A stretch of 64,000 bases of DNA from Protula sp. h YS-2021 (taxonomy: Eukaryota; Annelida; Polychaeta; Sabellida; Serpulidae), in NCBI GenBank assembly GCA_949752745.1, contig OX457025.1, positions 51,171,098 through 51,235,097 of the forward strand, in the 5' to 3' direction. Position numbers and translations under genes: made by a program. Shown piece after piece: positions 23,146 through 34,420 of the stretch (position 1 is its first letter; every line of letters starts with the position of its first letter). Under the pieces are notes generated by a model. It ran no database searches and had not been told where the DNA came from. It was given only the letters and a program-made list of their open reading frames with translations.

Positions 23146-24671
23146 GCATTTTGGTCGGGTCGTCCGTTTCGCAAATCTGTGTTAGGGGTTCATTTTGCGA
23201 AACAAGACGTGCTCTTTCACCTGAGCCCACGTGCGTATTTCGCAGAAATTTACAGAAACCATCAAATTTTCTGTGTAAAATAGTTCTCAAACCAACATAT
23301 CGGTGGCTACCTACCATGAACTGTGTGTGAGAAAAGCACGTGGAACGAGAGCCAATCAGAAGGCGTACACGTCTTTCGATCTTTGTGAAATCTATTTTTA
23401 TATCACATTTCAGCCAATCAGGTGCTAGCACATGTGTCAGGGCAGCGCGACCACGTGTTGAAATGGACCCGGCCCCGGGTGGTTGTCTACTTTTTGGCCT
23501 ACATTTTAGTAGATTTTGGGGTGGCATATCCATATAATTGTATTTAAAACAGGAAGAATAATATCGCAAATACGTTTTAAAGTTATTTATTGTTTTGTTT
23601 GTAGCCTATAAATCTCAAAAATGATAGTTAAAGTTGAGGGTAAACAAGGCAACACCCCTTTTGGTAGTGGACGATAATATCAGAAAGTTTCCACTTCATT
23701 TTTTCCAGTACATATTTTTGTTTAACTGAAGCAAAGTGTCACATATTTTATTAAGCAATCATTAGAGTTTGTTTATCTTCGTAGATTCTTGTTTTTTTTT
23801 AAACAAAGTCATTTCTTTGACATATTATTCTTGGTTTCTTTATGTAAGCCGGTCTGTTTCGCAAGCCTCATGTATGCGTGTTGTGTGTGAATTGCAGTCA
23901 CTGTAAACTCTCAGTGCAATTTATAACTTTTTGTTGTGCGAACAGGCGTGTTTCGTGTCCGTACATGTCTTATTTACACTCAATCTTTCTGTGGCTATCG
24001 CTGAAATTGACTTAATCTCTCATTACTTGATGCCCTTAAACAAATTCTCCCAAATTCGCCTGGTTTCGCTGTGTAGAGGCAGATTCTTGTGGATGACATT
24101 TATATTTTTGGGGTGTACAAGCGTGTGTCATGTGCGTACAAGTTTAATATACACTCAGTTTTTCCGTCAATATCACTTGAACTGAGTTTCGTTTCTCACT
24201 GCTTGGTGACCTTAATCTTAATTGTGCTGTCTTTTTGTTCAAATTCGACGTATTTCACTTTGACTGAAACTAATACTTCAAAAGTGCATTTTTGTATTAG
24301 CGCAAATAGAGATGGTGTGCGACTCCTCCCTCCGCCCCCCCCCCCCCCCCCCCCGTCCCAAGAACAAAATGCAATGGTAAAGCCTATTAGTCATAAAAAA
24401 ATGTGTAGCACCATTAAACGTAAGATTTTTGCAGGCGAGAATTCCCTCCCCCCTCTCCAATACGCAACTGCTGCGAAATTGGTAGTTGATAATCGCATTA
24501 AAATGGGCTTATTTTATTCATTGCAGGACGCAATCCTTCAAAAATATATTGCTCCATTAGTGTAGCTAGTGGGAGACAATGACGTGCAAACCTCCCCCTC
24601 CCTTTATCAAAAAAAGTATCGCTTAAACTATCACTCTCTCACTGTCCTTAATCTTGAGTATGCTTTATTTA

Positions 24672-24704
<33 letters not shown>

Positions 24705-26350
24705 AATCGATTCGTTTCACGTTGACTTTACGTTTTGGCACATCAAAACGGTTTTTTTTTCCGAGCCAAAAATTGTAGTATTTGTACTGTTAAATTGGTG
24801 CAACAACGGAGTTGGGGGCATTCGGGGTAAACCCAACCCTTTCCCCAAAAAGCGAAATGCACTGGTAAAGTCTAGAAACGAAAAAAATTTTGACGGCCAG
24901 ATCCCCCTCACCCTTCCTTCTCCTCTCTTGTACACGCCAACTGCGAAATTGACAGTTGATAAACACACCGAAACGACTATTCGTAGTTGATTTGCTTGCA
25001 TCTGTCAGCGGGCTTAAGCGAGAGATTCTCACGCACATGTGATAGGCTGATTGTGTATTATTGTGCGCTGTTTTATTTGTTTGAGCACTACTTTTATGAT
25101 TGGCTTGCCTTGTTACTATTGACATGCGAAAAATGTCATATATGCTTCCTAGATCCCTCCTCCCCCTCTCCATCCAGGCCCCCGTCCTCCTTCGGAATTG
25201 CCAGTTCAAACACGTATCAGAAGCTCTATTTCGCAGTAGATTTGCTTTGATCTGTGAACGGGCTAAAATTTTGCTCGAGGTTCCCACGCTCATGACAGGC
25301 TGACTGTATATTATTGAGCGCTGTTTCAATTGTGTGTGCACTACTTTTATGATTGGCGTGCCTTATTACTGTTTACGCGCGAAATAATCCGTTATTTTGT
25401 CAAGGTTTTCTGCCATTAAAATGCTTGTTTGGTGATAATTTTAGCTTGTGTTAGTTTATAAAAAATATGGTAAGGTTTGGAATGAAATTATCTGCGAAAC
25501 ACTACACTGTGTACATGAACTTGAATGTTTTTTTTTTGACTCAGTATGTAAATTAACCTGTCACGAGGTGTATGCGCGCGGCTTTGTTCTTGGTGGCATC
25601 ACTTTCAATGCAGAAAGCGTCCAGGTTACATGTGGATAATTTTTGAAAACTTCAAAGTGGATACAAAGTTAATGAGGATACGCCTGAAAGGTAAATACAC
25701 ACATGTTAAAATCGCGGTTATTTTGTGAATCACGAGAAAATGTTGTTTTAGCGTGTTTGGTGTGATTTCTTGCACTTTTTTGTGTAAGATGCTGCTGTAA
25801 AAATACAGGCTTAATTGTGAGGGCGGCACATTCTGAGCTAACATATCTTTTTATTTTACGGATTTAAGTGTCTAGAAGTGTTCGCTCAGAAAATTGTTGC
25901 TCAGTTTCGCTTGAAAATGCTGTCGATGTTGTCTTTTCCTGGATTTCTTGGTTTACAACTTTTTGTAAGTGGTCACTGCTGGAAAATAGCTTCTTTTGGT
26001 CCGGGTCCTTGGGACCCGGGTCTTTAAAAAAGAGTCCAAAGCTAGGCTCAGTCGGACTTTGGGTAGCCAAAAAGGAGGGTCTCGGATCCCCGCCAATTTC
26101 CAGCCCTGTTAATACGTTCACAGACTTTTGCCAATTTTAAACCCCCTACCCTGAACACAGTCCGGATGGTTTGGCTCCCCCTCCACCCTGAACGCTTAAA
26201 AGAATAAGCCAACTCGCGGAAAAATTTTTGCGTTTCGGCTGAATTCAGGTGGGTGTTAGGATGTAATGATAGAAGAAAAAACGGCATGGATGATCTCTTA
26301 GAATGTAAAAAAAAAATCGGTCAATTTCGCGCAGTTATAGCTCATGCTGT
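23146..26350. other. 5' non-coding part of the recombinase element
   Basis: No convincing exon was found. The stretch contains degenerate tandem units, clearest as two copies of about 245 bp (24,947-25,130 and 25,190-25,385) that share the phrase CTACTTTTATGATTGGC. It also has a C-tract at 24,338 and a GA-repeat at 24,680. Long minus-strand open frames at 23,099-23,569 and 24,790-25,341 lie over these repeats and look accidental. A promoter for the gene is expected here but none is recognisable. Confidence 0.5.
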
Positions 26351-26492
26351 CGGGTCATACCTAAGATTGAGATTCCTTCTAGCTACTCCGTGAGGGACTC
26401 CACGGTTAGAGAGATTTTGAATGACTTATATCAGAATAATGTTGCAGGTGGCTCCGATATGGCCATAGCAGTAAAAAGAAAAAGAAAATCAC
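26350..26492 (+). mobile_element. Partial tRNA-derived SINE inside the recombinase element
   Basis: The body and tail match the SINE at 21,252 (GGGTCATACCTA..., CCGATATGGCCATAGCAGT), but the tRNA-like head is missing. It inserted after, or was carried with, the 15-kb element. Confidence 0.65.
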
Positions 26493-26616
26493 AATGCTGC
26501 ACCAAATGTATCCGGTCACTTGTCGGTTAGTTTCGCTAAGATTTATGGATTGTGTTGTCGTTATTTCAAATTCCCAATATATTCAACTAATGATCATTCT
26601 CTTATTGCTTTCACAG

Positions 26617-26792
26617 ATGCCGTGGAAAAAAGGGTGGATAAAAAAGACCAAGGTATTGACGCAGTTCGTTGATCTGCAGCGCTACAGAACAGGTGACGTT
26701 GTGCTTCACATGTATAGGAGGAAGTGGTGGCCTGCACGTGTGGAAGGCCGGGACCCTGACGGAAGTATAGAAGTCTCGTTTTGCGGTTTTGA
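26617..26792 (+). CDS. Recombinase gene exon 1 (PWWP-like domain, N-terminal half)
   Basis: An ATG directly follows a good acceptor (TTGCTTTCACAG), so this is either the first coding exon or is preceded by an unseen phase-0 exon. It encodes a basic start (MPWKKGWIKK), then YRTGDVVLHMYRRKWWPARV and EVSFCGF. GD-V, a [K/Y]WWPA motif and VxFxG are the signature of the PWWP fold. The donor is uncertain: GA|GTTTGC gives the phase needed for the next exon. Confidence 0.6.
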
Positions 26793-26837
26793 GTTTGCGC
26801 AAGTTCTTAAACATTTTTCTATTGCTTTCCTTCCCAG

Positions 26838-26861
26838 GTCGTGGACGTCCTGTAAAACCAG
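26838..26861 (+). other. Possible 24-nt AT-hook microexon (alternative)
   Basis: A strong acceptor (TTTCCTTCCCAG) is followed by 24 nt encoding GRGRPVKP in phase 1 and then GTTGAT. RGRP is an AT-hook core. It does not fit the preferred joining of the flanking PWWP halves, so it would be an alternative exon or a coincidence. Confidence 0.2.
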
Positions 26862-27074
26862 GTTGATTTAGATTCCCTTTTGTTTTTGCGTGTTCTTGTG
26901 GAATGATGACGTCCTATTCGCAGAAATTATACTTTTGTAGAGTTGAAAGACCAGTGTATCGTAGCATTTTTTTGCTCCTGTAATAACTGAAAAAAAAACT
27001 TGACAATGACAGAAGTGACGTCCGTATAGCAGCTGAGAGTGATCCATGATTTCAAAACATTCTTTCACTTTTAG

Positions 27075-27133
27075 TCCGGAGAAAGTTTCAGATCCCCGGA
27101 AGCTCAAACCGTTTCCTATGGCTGTGGGAATTG
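27075..27133 (+). CDS. Recombinase gene exon 2 (PWWP-like domain, C-terminal half)
   Basis: The acceptor is TTCACTTTTAG and the donor is ATTG|GTAATA. It encodes PEKVSDPRKLKPFPMAVGIG; the L-KPF turn followed by a helix matches the end of a PWWP domain, and the next exon continues with the C-terminal helix. The phase (2 in, 1 out) differs from the other exons and fits exon 1 ending in GA. Confidence 0.5.
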
Positions 27134-27160
27134 GTAATATGTTATTAAGAAATGACAGAT

Positions 27161-27640
27161 TTTTCCTTCCCTGTGATTGGGTTAAATGTCTGTTTTGTCG
27201 TTTTATGGTTTGCAAATCTCCGTTTTGCATGATAGTTCTTCATAAGTTTGCAGGTTCGATTATCTAGCCGGAAGCATCAGACTCAAAAGGACTTGTATTT
27301 TTTAGTATCTTAGATGAAGTGCTGAATCCCTGTATTGCCAGTTGCACGGTCTCGTTGCTAAACGGACTGTACATGCGAGTTTTACTTATTCGATTTTTTT
27401 CCTTCCCTGTGATTGGGTTAAATGTCTGTTTTGTCGTTTTATGGTTTGTAAATCTCCGTTTCCGTTGAGTTTTGCATGATAATGCTTCATAATTTTGCAG
27501 GTTCGATTATCTAACCGGAAGCATCAGACCCAAAAGGACTTATATTTTTCAGTATCTTAGATGAAGTGCTGAATCCCTGTATTGCCAGTTGCATGTTCTC
27601 ATTGCTAAACGGACTGTATATGCGAGATTTTACTTATTCG
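27161..27640. repeat. Two tandem units of about 239 bp in an intron of the recombinase gene
   Basis: The phrase GTGATTGGGTTAAATGTCTG through GCTAAACGGACTGTA occurs at 27,172 and again at 27,411 with about 95% identity. The unit contains exon 2-like flank but no coding potential. Confidence 0.7.
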
Positions 27641-27885
27641 TATACCACCTATTTTTAAATTTTCTCTTCGGTGTCTGTTCTCTCTGTAACTTGCGTGGAA
27701 TACAAATTGAAATGACTATTGTGTGCGTGTAATTTTTGTGCTCACGCCTTGGAATGATAAAAAAGTATCGTTTTCCTTTACGCACAGTGTGTTTTCGCAT
27801 GGTTTTTGGGAATGATTGATGTGCGTCTAAACTTGTATGGAATGAAATGTGGAATGATTAAGCATTCCGTCATTTTTTTCTGCAG

Positions 27886-28095
27886 AAGAGGTGTGTAAAA
27901 ACCCCGGGAAGGGATACATCAAGGCCTGGGCAGAAGCCGCAAAGAGGTTATGCGGCAGGAATCAGAGCCATTTGACCCATTATGTGGGTGAAATTGTTGG
28001 GGGACCGGTTAAAGATAGTGATGACAGTTCGGATGTTAACCAAGCCTGTAGTCAGATTAAGAAAGCAGCGGAAAATATCCCTGCACCGATTTCAG
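27886..28095 (+). CDS. Recombinase gene exon 3
   Basis: The acceptor is TTTTCTGCAG and the donor is TCAG|GTAATT; phase 1 to phase 1, 210 nt. It encodes EEVCKNPGKGYIKAWAEAAK, a helix that continues the PWWP fold, then GRNQSHLTHYVGEIVGG and an acidic DSDDSSDVNQ linker. No catalytic motif is present. Confidence 0.65.
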
Positions 28096-28463
28096 GTAAT
28101 TACACGTGGACGAATATGCAACACATATTTTGCTTGACGCGTATTTCTCGTTTCATTCGACATTTTTTTGTGTGTGTGCGTGTGATCCGAAGGGCAGTTT
28201 CGTTATTTTACTGAACCGGAACGTGTAAGACTGAAGCGAAACGGACTGTTGTCAGAATTTTGAGCATGCATGTCCTGTGCGGCTAAGCTTTAAATTGTTC
28301 AAGGATGAAATAAGGACGTTATAGTTTATGACTCGGCTGTTACATTAGAATGAAACATTGGCATTGGAAGAAATCACAGAGTTTAAATTAATTTTAAAAC
28401 ATCTGTTCATTTCGCTTGCACAGAATAAATAGTTTACATTTTCATACGATATCCCCGTTGCAG

Positions 28464-28723
28464 CGATCGAAAGCCATGACACAGAAGTTTCGGCCACCGT
28501 TGGGGAGGGGGTGGCGCAATCCGAAGAATGTAGTTCGGGCAGCGATTGCGTCATTACAGGCGTTGATACCATGTCAAAAGAGCTTTGTGAGAGACCAGTG
28601 AAAAGGGAAGAATCGGCTAACACACATTCATCGCAGGGCGGGAAAGACACAAAACTCTCAGCGAATACGGAATCGGCTAAGCAGGATGTCACATGCAAAA
28701 TTCAAGTAGGGCAGCAGCAGTAG
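28464..28723 (+). CDS. Recombinase gene exon 4 (linker; 3' limit uncertain)
   Basis: It starts with two bases after CCGTTGCAG and reads AIESHDTEVSATVGEGVAQS, then SGSDCVITGVDTMSKELCER. The frame runs to TAG at 28721-28723, so a donor should lie before it; none with the expected phase is convincing. It is homologous to the next exon. The base corresponding to that exon's acceptor G is T here, which suggests that a new acceptor about 15 bases downstream is used. Confidence 0.45.
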
Positions 28724-28984
28724 TGGCCCTCCAGGTCTTCCGAATGTGATTGAAAGAGTTTTGTGCAGTACAGCTTTGAATTGAAGAATAAATGTGAAGG
28801 TTATTCCTGGCCGCTACATGGTCTCTTTAAGCGTAGTTGGCATTTTGATTTCACGTGAAGTTGTCAGTCTCTGTCGTACGAATCCGCAGTGGTTTAGAGT
28901 TTGCAAAACAAATGCAGTCGAGGGTGTCCAGCTTTGGTGTCCTGCTCATTTCGGTTATGTAGTTAGAATGTGATACATTTTCAG

Positions 28985-29136
28985 AAAATGTTCCCGTGGC
29001 AGCAAGGGAAAGGCGTGAGACAGAACACAGGGACACTTCTGAATGTATTCCGGGAAGCGATACCGTTATTACGGGCGTCGGTGCCCTTTTACAAAAGTTT
29101 GCAAGTCAAAGAAAGAGGGGGAGCTACACATTTTAG
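28985..29136 (+). CDS. Recombinase gene exon 5, diverged duplicate of exon 4
   Basis: The acceptor is ACATTTTCAG. It reads NVPVAARERRETEHRDTSEC, then PGSDTVITGVGALLQKF, paralleling exon 4 (SGSDCVITGVDTMSKEL), and meets TAG at 29134-29136. DNA similarity to exon 4 continues past the stop in another frame, so this copy has probably decayed or is skipped. Confidence 0.35.
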
Positions 29137-29417
29137 TGACACAAAACTGGCTGAAGATGCGAAATTGGGTGCTTCAGAGTCGTTTGAGGGCAAATTACTT
29201 GATAAGTGTATTTTTTTTTCAACTATTGAAGCATAAGATGTGTTGTTGCCCAGCTGTGTTTAAAGTGGTCACCTCGTGTGTTGCTTATTTTTGTTTTTAG
29301 GGTTTGCAACTGCAGCCCATTTCGCTGTTCCATATAATTTTGTGTTTGCGGCCACGAAAAATACTGTGAAAGAAACTAAAATATGACTTAAATTCAAAAT
29401 CCTTTTAACTTTTTTAG

Positions 29418-29525
29418 GAGTGGTGAAACCTGTACCTCAACCAGTCAAGATTTTTGAGTTGTCCCACAAGACGGAAGGTACTTACACGGTCCAACCAGGG
29501 AGTACCTACCTTACAAATGCAATTG
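29418..29525 (+). CDS. Recombinase gene exon 6 (linker)
   Basis: The acceptor is AACTTTTTTAG and the donor is ATTG|GTAAGT; phase 1 to phase 1, 108 nt. It encodes VVKPVPQPVKIFELSHKTEG and YTVQPGSTYLTNAI. No known domain was recognised. Confidence 0.6.
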
Positions 29526-29635
29526 GTAAGTCGTTTTTAGCTTTGTTATCAATTAAAATACAGCGCTTTTCGCCTTGCACTTTAATCAACAAGTTAACTC
29601 AGTTATTTATTGGCTTTGTTTCTTTCTCATTTTAG

Positions 29636-29647
29636 ACGTGTTATCAA
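29636..29647 (+). CDS. Recombinase gene exon 7, 12-nt microexon
   Basis: ACGTGTTATCAA is bounded by a strong pyrimidine-rich acceptor (TTTCTCATTTTAG) and a consensus donor (GTAAGT). Its 2+9+1 bases keep the same phase as all neighbouring exons, so inclusion adds four residues without a frameshift. Confidence 0.45.
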
Positions 29648-29759
29648 GTAAGTTGAACATAAAAAAAGTGTGCAGTGCATCTGGTTTCGCGTATATCACA
29701 TAAATGTATTTACCATTTGCTTGTGTAACTCTCATGTTTGTCATTTTGTTTTGTTGTAG

Positions 29760-29948
29760 AAACTGCCGGACTTGTTTGCAGGATGGTAGAGAGGCCTGGA
29801 GGGGTAGATGCGGAGGTATTTGCGGGACAGGAAATTGCGACTTGTGTTGTGAGGGATGTGGTAGAGGGACTGCAACCTGAAGGCATAACTTTTTCCTACA
29901 TTGAACCCAGGTCTTCACTGCAAACAGCAGATACAAATGCTATTTTGG
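29760..29948 (+). CDS. Recombinase gene exon 8 (linker)
   Basis: The acceptor is TTTTGTTGTAG and the donor is TTGG|GTAGGT; phase 1 to phase 1. It encodes TAGLVCRMVERPGGVDAEVF and DVVEGLQPEGITFSYIEPR. No known domain was recognised; the length and phase are intact. Confidence 0.6.
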
Positions 29949-30161
29949 GTAGGTTTTACGTATTTCATTTTTTTTGCCGTATGCTTTAATGCAATATAAT
30001 ACATTTTACGGTATGGTAGTAAACTGATGAGGACGTCAAGCAACCATCCAGGTTAAATGCAAGTCTAAAACATAACACGACCTCGCATTTCGCATTTTGG
30101 GTGTGTTTTATATGGAAAGGATATTTAGAAATGCATTTTGTTTTTATTTCTTTTGTTTCAG

Positions 30162-30471
30162 CCGATGTCTTGACCAAAGCAAGTGAGGAGGGAGAGGGGC
30201 AGGAGCAAACTAGCCATGAACTTTGTAAGCCACAAGCTACAACAGCACAAGAGCAAAACTTTTTTTCCAAATTTATCATTTTCTGAGATGTTGCGTGATG
30301 ACGCCGAACCTGATCCTGAATTTCTAGAGCACTTGACGACCTGTAGTGCACCCGTAACATCTCGGCAGCGGTCTATTCCATCAACAGCTGTAAGAGGGGA
30401 GGACCTTGCGCAAGAGCAACAGCAGCATGTCTTGGAAAGGTTTTGCGCGCTGACAGAAGAAACAAAAGGTG
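30162..30471 (+). CDS. Recombinase gene exon 9 (linker) with a frame break
   Basis: The acceptor is TTTTGTTTCAG and the donor is GGTG|GTAAGT. The first part reads ADVLTKASEEGEGQEQTSHE. At the T7 run 30260-30266 the frame changes, and the reading then continues as EMLRDDAEPDPEFLEHLTTC to the donor in the expected phase. An alternative is a short intron starting at GTAAGC (30225). Confidence 0.5.
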
Positions 30472-30639
30472 GTAAGTAAAATAGTTTTTATGCGATGTCC
30501 ATTTCGCTGGTATTGAGCATTTGTGCAGTGGTAAAGTGTAGTGGTCAGAAAAATATTAATACCGTTTAACGAAGACATTATTGCTGGCGAGACCGCCCCC
30601 ACACCCAAACGGCCTGTTTCACAAAATCACAGTACGTAA

Positions 30640-30900
30640 TATTGGTGTTAGTAGGGGGCTATTGCTATCGGTCTGTCCATCCGTCGGTCTGTCCGTATTT
30701 TTTTTTTGTCTGGGCGATATCTCAAAAACTTTACAGGAAGAAAGTATATATAGTGTAAATGTGCAAACACCCGTCCGCCGCTTCATCCGTTGCACCTTGT
30801 ATGTTGTTTTTATCCGGGCGGTATTTCAAAAGAGTAACTGGACCACAGTGATGTAGCTGTTATTGGCTGAAGGCTCTGCATCTCCGATGCCTATGTTTAT
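30640..30900 (+). mobile_element. Helitron-like repeat inserted in the recombinase gene intron
   Basis: It begins GGGGGCTATTGCTATCGG followed by GTCC-type repeats and GGGCGATATCTC, and ends with GGCTCTGCATCTCCGATGCC. It shares both ends with the larger copy at 44,080-45,757. Confidence 0.5.
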
Positions 30901-30904
30901 TATT

Positions 30905-31575
30905 ATTCAAAATTCAGTTCGTTTCACTGCAACATGTTGATACACCAGAATGAAAAATGTGTACTTGGTGTACTTAGGGGGCTACGATGGGTTGCAACCT
31001 TCCCTCTCTCCCCCCTCACCCCGCCCCTTTCTCAAAGAAAAAAAAAAAAAGATTGAACTCAGTTTCAGCGCTCACCACTTGGTGCCCTTAATCTGGAGTC
31101 TGCTGTGGTTTTTTTCAAAATTCAGTTCGTTTCACTGCAATATGTTGATACACCAGAATGAAAAATGTGTACTTGGTGTAATTAGGGGGCTACAATGGGT
31201 TGCAACCTTCCTTCTCTCCCCCCTCACCCCGCCCATTGCTCAAAGAAAAAAAAATAGATTGAACTCAGTTTCAGCGCTCACCACTTGGTGCCCTTAATCT
31301 GGAGTCTGCTGTGGTTTTTTTTTCAAAATTCGGTTCGTTTCACTGCGACATGTTGATACACCAGAATGAAAAATGTGTACTTGGTGTAATTAGGGGGCTA
31401 CGATGGGTTGCAACCTTCCCTCTCTCCCCCCCTCACCCCGCCCCTTTCTCAAAGAAAAAAAAATAGATTGAACTCAGTCTCAGCGCTCGCCACTTGGTGC
31501 CCTTAATCTGGAGTCTGCTGTGTTTTTTTTTAAAAATGCGGTTCGTTTCACTGTGACATGTTGATACACCAGAAT
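30905..31575. repeat. Three and a half tandem units of about 205 bp in an intron
   Basis: The phrase TTCGTTTCACTGCAACATGT recurs at about 30,918, 31,126, 31,338 and 31,545, with a C-rich CTCTCCCCCCTCACCCCGCC in each unit. Degenerate copies of the same phrase are seen around 24,190 and 24,640, so the unit appears native to the element. Confidence 0.8.
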
Positions 31576-31800
31576 GTTTATTTTTTAACCAAAAAGTGCG
31601 ATATGAGGTTTAGCAGTTGCAGTTAATATTATTAACAAATTGAAGTAACCAGCTCATAATGCAAACATATGAGAGGGGGTTACATTCGCTGTGGTATGGT
31701 AGTATTTTGTCCTACTTGTGTAAAAATGACTTGCTTTGCATTTGCCATGATTTCTTTGTCTGAATTTCAGTGCTATTTTAGGTTAATATATTTATTGCAG

Positions 31801-34108
31801 AGACGGGAAAAGATTGTGATCCTGAGATGTTGGAGGTGTCCCTAAGAGAGGTCATTCCGTTAGAACCGAATGTTGAACAACACGTCTCAGATTCATCGGT
31901 ATTGAGTTCTCCCGTACCAATGGCTCATATAGAAAATAGTTCTCCCGTATCAGTGGCCCAGTTAGAAAAGCCAAAGAGTTTCTCACTGCGAATTCGCCCT
32001 AAACAGAAAAAGCTACAGCCCCAGTCCGATGAAAGCTCTTCCGTCGATCGTGACCATGATTCAGACTACGTACCCACTCCAAAAAAGGCTCTCAGGAAAA
32101 AAACATAAATTTAGTTCAAGTAGCAATGAGGAGTCTGATGAAGCCCCTGTCACATCAACTCCACGAAAGGCAGCGAAAGCAACGGTTCGCAGACCAGCAG
32201 TGAAAAGTAGCCAGAGATCAGGTGCAAAAGCAATGGTTCGCAGACCAGCAGTGAAAAGTAACCAGAGATCAGGTGGCAAACACAGTCAATTGAAAGCCTC
32301 ATCTGCGCCAGAGAAAGACAAAAGAGAGAGACAGAAATATCCTACAAAGTCGGAGTTACAGCCCAAGTCCGTCAGAAGCTCTGGCCACGCTTATGATGGT
32401 GATTCAGACTACGAACCCACTGCGAAAAAGAAAAGGTTACCAGGAAAAAAACATACATTTACTACAAGTAGCAGTGAGTCTAATGAAACCCCTGTCACAA
32501 CTCCAGGAAAAGCGGCGAAAGCAACGGTTCGCAGATCAGTGATAAGTAGCGAGATCTCAGGCGACGAACACGGTCAGATGGAGGACCCATCGGTACCTGT
32601 TGGAGAAAAAGACACAACAGAGGGACCGATGTTTAGTTCAAGTACCGACAGATCCGTAACTACGCCCGTTCGACCCCAATGAAATCACGTCGCAAGTCAG
32701 CGAAACGAACGGTTTCAACACCATCAGCTTTAAGAAGCGAAACCTCGGATACAGAACCAGCTACTGCAATTGAATCTTCAACGGTAGCAACTGCGGATAG
32801 TGATTTCGTTCTACCAAGACTGGACCCAGCCAGTAAAAAAAAAGCATTGTTGTTTCTTCTGTCACAAATTGATTGCACGTGTAGCCGAACATTGCACAGG
32901 CGTCCATCGCAACGAAGACGAAATAAAAGTACGCATGCACCCGTGTCATACGACGGAGATCATAAAGAACGACAAGTTGCTGCTAGAGCTGATGGAATTT
33001 TTATCCGATAAACATGGTCATATGTCGAAGGCGCAAAGTATGATAACACAACCCGTCATAGCTTTGGCAAAGTTACTTAAGCTGTGTCGCGAGAAATATC
33101 CTGATGTTTTCGTAAGCAGTGAAGACCTAGTCCACCCTGGCCACTACAGGCTAATGGAGAGCGTTATTAAAATGTCCCAGGACGAAGGACCAGCATCACA
33201 AGAAGAATTCAGCCATCCACCGGCGGTTATGAGATTAGAAGGGGAACTCTAAGAACACTTGCAACCGAATACGAGATGCATTGCCTACGAAATGGAGACT
33301 ACTCGAAAAACAAGATTGCCTCTGTGTTCCATTCTGTGCTCGATCGTTATTACACATGTTTATCCAAACGAGCTAACTTCCTGCTAAAGCGACGAAAATT
33401 TAACAAGAGAAAAATTCTGCCAATGTTTCAAGACATTGACAAGTTCTTTCAACACATATCGAACAGAATGAAGGTACTTCATACGAAACCGGCGAAAGAA
33501 GACATCCATAGGGAAGTCGTGGTGTATACCCTCGCACAGGTGATAATCTTCAACAGAAAACGCAGTGGTGAGGTCGAAAGGTTGCTGTTGAAGGATTTAA
33601 CTGACGGTCTGAAATTTTCATCAGAGCCAGATCCCGAATGTCTAGCGGGAATGCAGGAATTGGAAAAGCAGTTGGCAAGCAAATTGATCAGGATTGAGTT
33701 CTTGGGGAAATGCTCTAGACGAATATCGGTGCTGTTAACAACCGAAATGCACGAAAACATCAAGCTGCTGCTGAAGCTACGCGAAAAGTACGTCCACAAG
33801 AACTCGGTTTATGTCTTTGCACGTCCTGGAAATTATAACACACCGATGGAGGGGCACGTCGCGGTAAAAAAGGTAGCAGTGGAAGCAGGCCTTACCGACT
33901 TGAACATTTTTAATTCAACAAACATGCGAAAACACCTTGCAACGATGTCGCAAGTGTTAAACTTGCCGCACGTAGAGCAGGACTTTTTGGCAAATTTCAT
34001 GGGTCACGACATAAGGGTTCATAGGGATTACTACAGATTACCGGTCGACATTGTCGAAAAGAGTAAAGTGGCACAGGTCCTCATTGCCATAAACAGTGGG
34101 AAGCCTAG
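31801..34108 (+). CDS. Recombinase gene exon 10: finger and tyrosine-recombinase catalytic domain
   Basis: The large exon starts after TTTATTGCAG in phase 1. Its first 850 bases encode a Ser/Lys-rich tail with two related modules (SDYVPT... and SDYEPT..., each followed by GKKH and KAAKATVRR). A finger with CFFC-x9-H-x4-H lies at about 32,855-32,920. From 33,276 the catalytic domain reads openly for 278 residues to TGA. Tyrosine-recombinase features: Arg I in NRKRSGEVERLLLKDL (codon 33,561), Lys in LGKCSRR (about 33,708), Arg II in NMRKHLATMS (33,927), His in FMGH (34,005), and nucleophile Tyr in HRDYYRLP (34,032). The His of the usual H-x-x-R is Thr. Frame breaks occur at A6 (32,081), C4 (32,674), A9 (32,835) and G4 (33,241). 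The 3' junction (CCTAG|GTGACT) is one base out of phase with the next exon. Confidence 0.8.
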
Positions 34109-34420
34109 GTGACTGCACAGGGTGGACCAACGGAAAGTAGGTTTATGTTGCACTTTACGTGCGAAATGTACTTCAAAATTTGTAAGAAAATTTGAAAAGT
34201 ATAGTTAGCTGACTTTGTAACAGGGAGATGTTAAAAACCAACAGAAATTTTTAAGATGTGTGTATTTCAGTTTGTTCATTTTCCTACTTTTTTTCGACCC
34301 CGTTCCCATGTATGGTTTACAGCTGAGAAGATTTGAAGTAACACACAGTCCAGTTTGGTGCGAAAATGACGTGTATATGTAATTGGGAGTTTATTTGATA
34401 CCTGTCTTTGCTGTTGGCAG

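Noticed and set aside
23099..23569. 156-residue minus-strand open frame near the left end of the 15-kb element
   Set aside because: No recognisable domain, it runs through a hairpin and repeat sequence, and it is opposite to the gene. Possible but unsupported.
24790..25341. 183-residue minus-strand open frame with internal repeats
   Set aside because: It lies on the tandem units of the element's 5' region; the protein repeat mirrors the DNA repeat and no domain was recognised.
33276..34112. Prophage or bacterial integron integrase
   Set aside because: The recombinase lies in a spliced eukaryotic gene with PWWP-like and SANT-like partners and no phage neighbours, so bacterial origin or contamination is unlikely.
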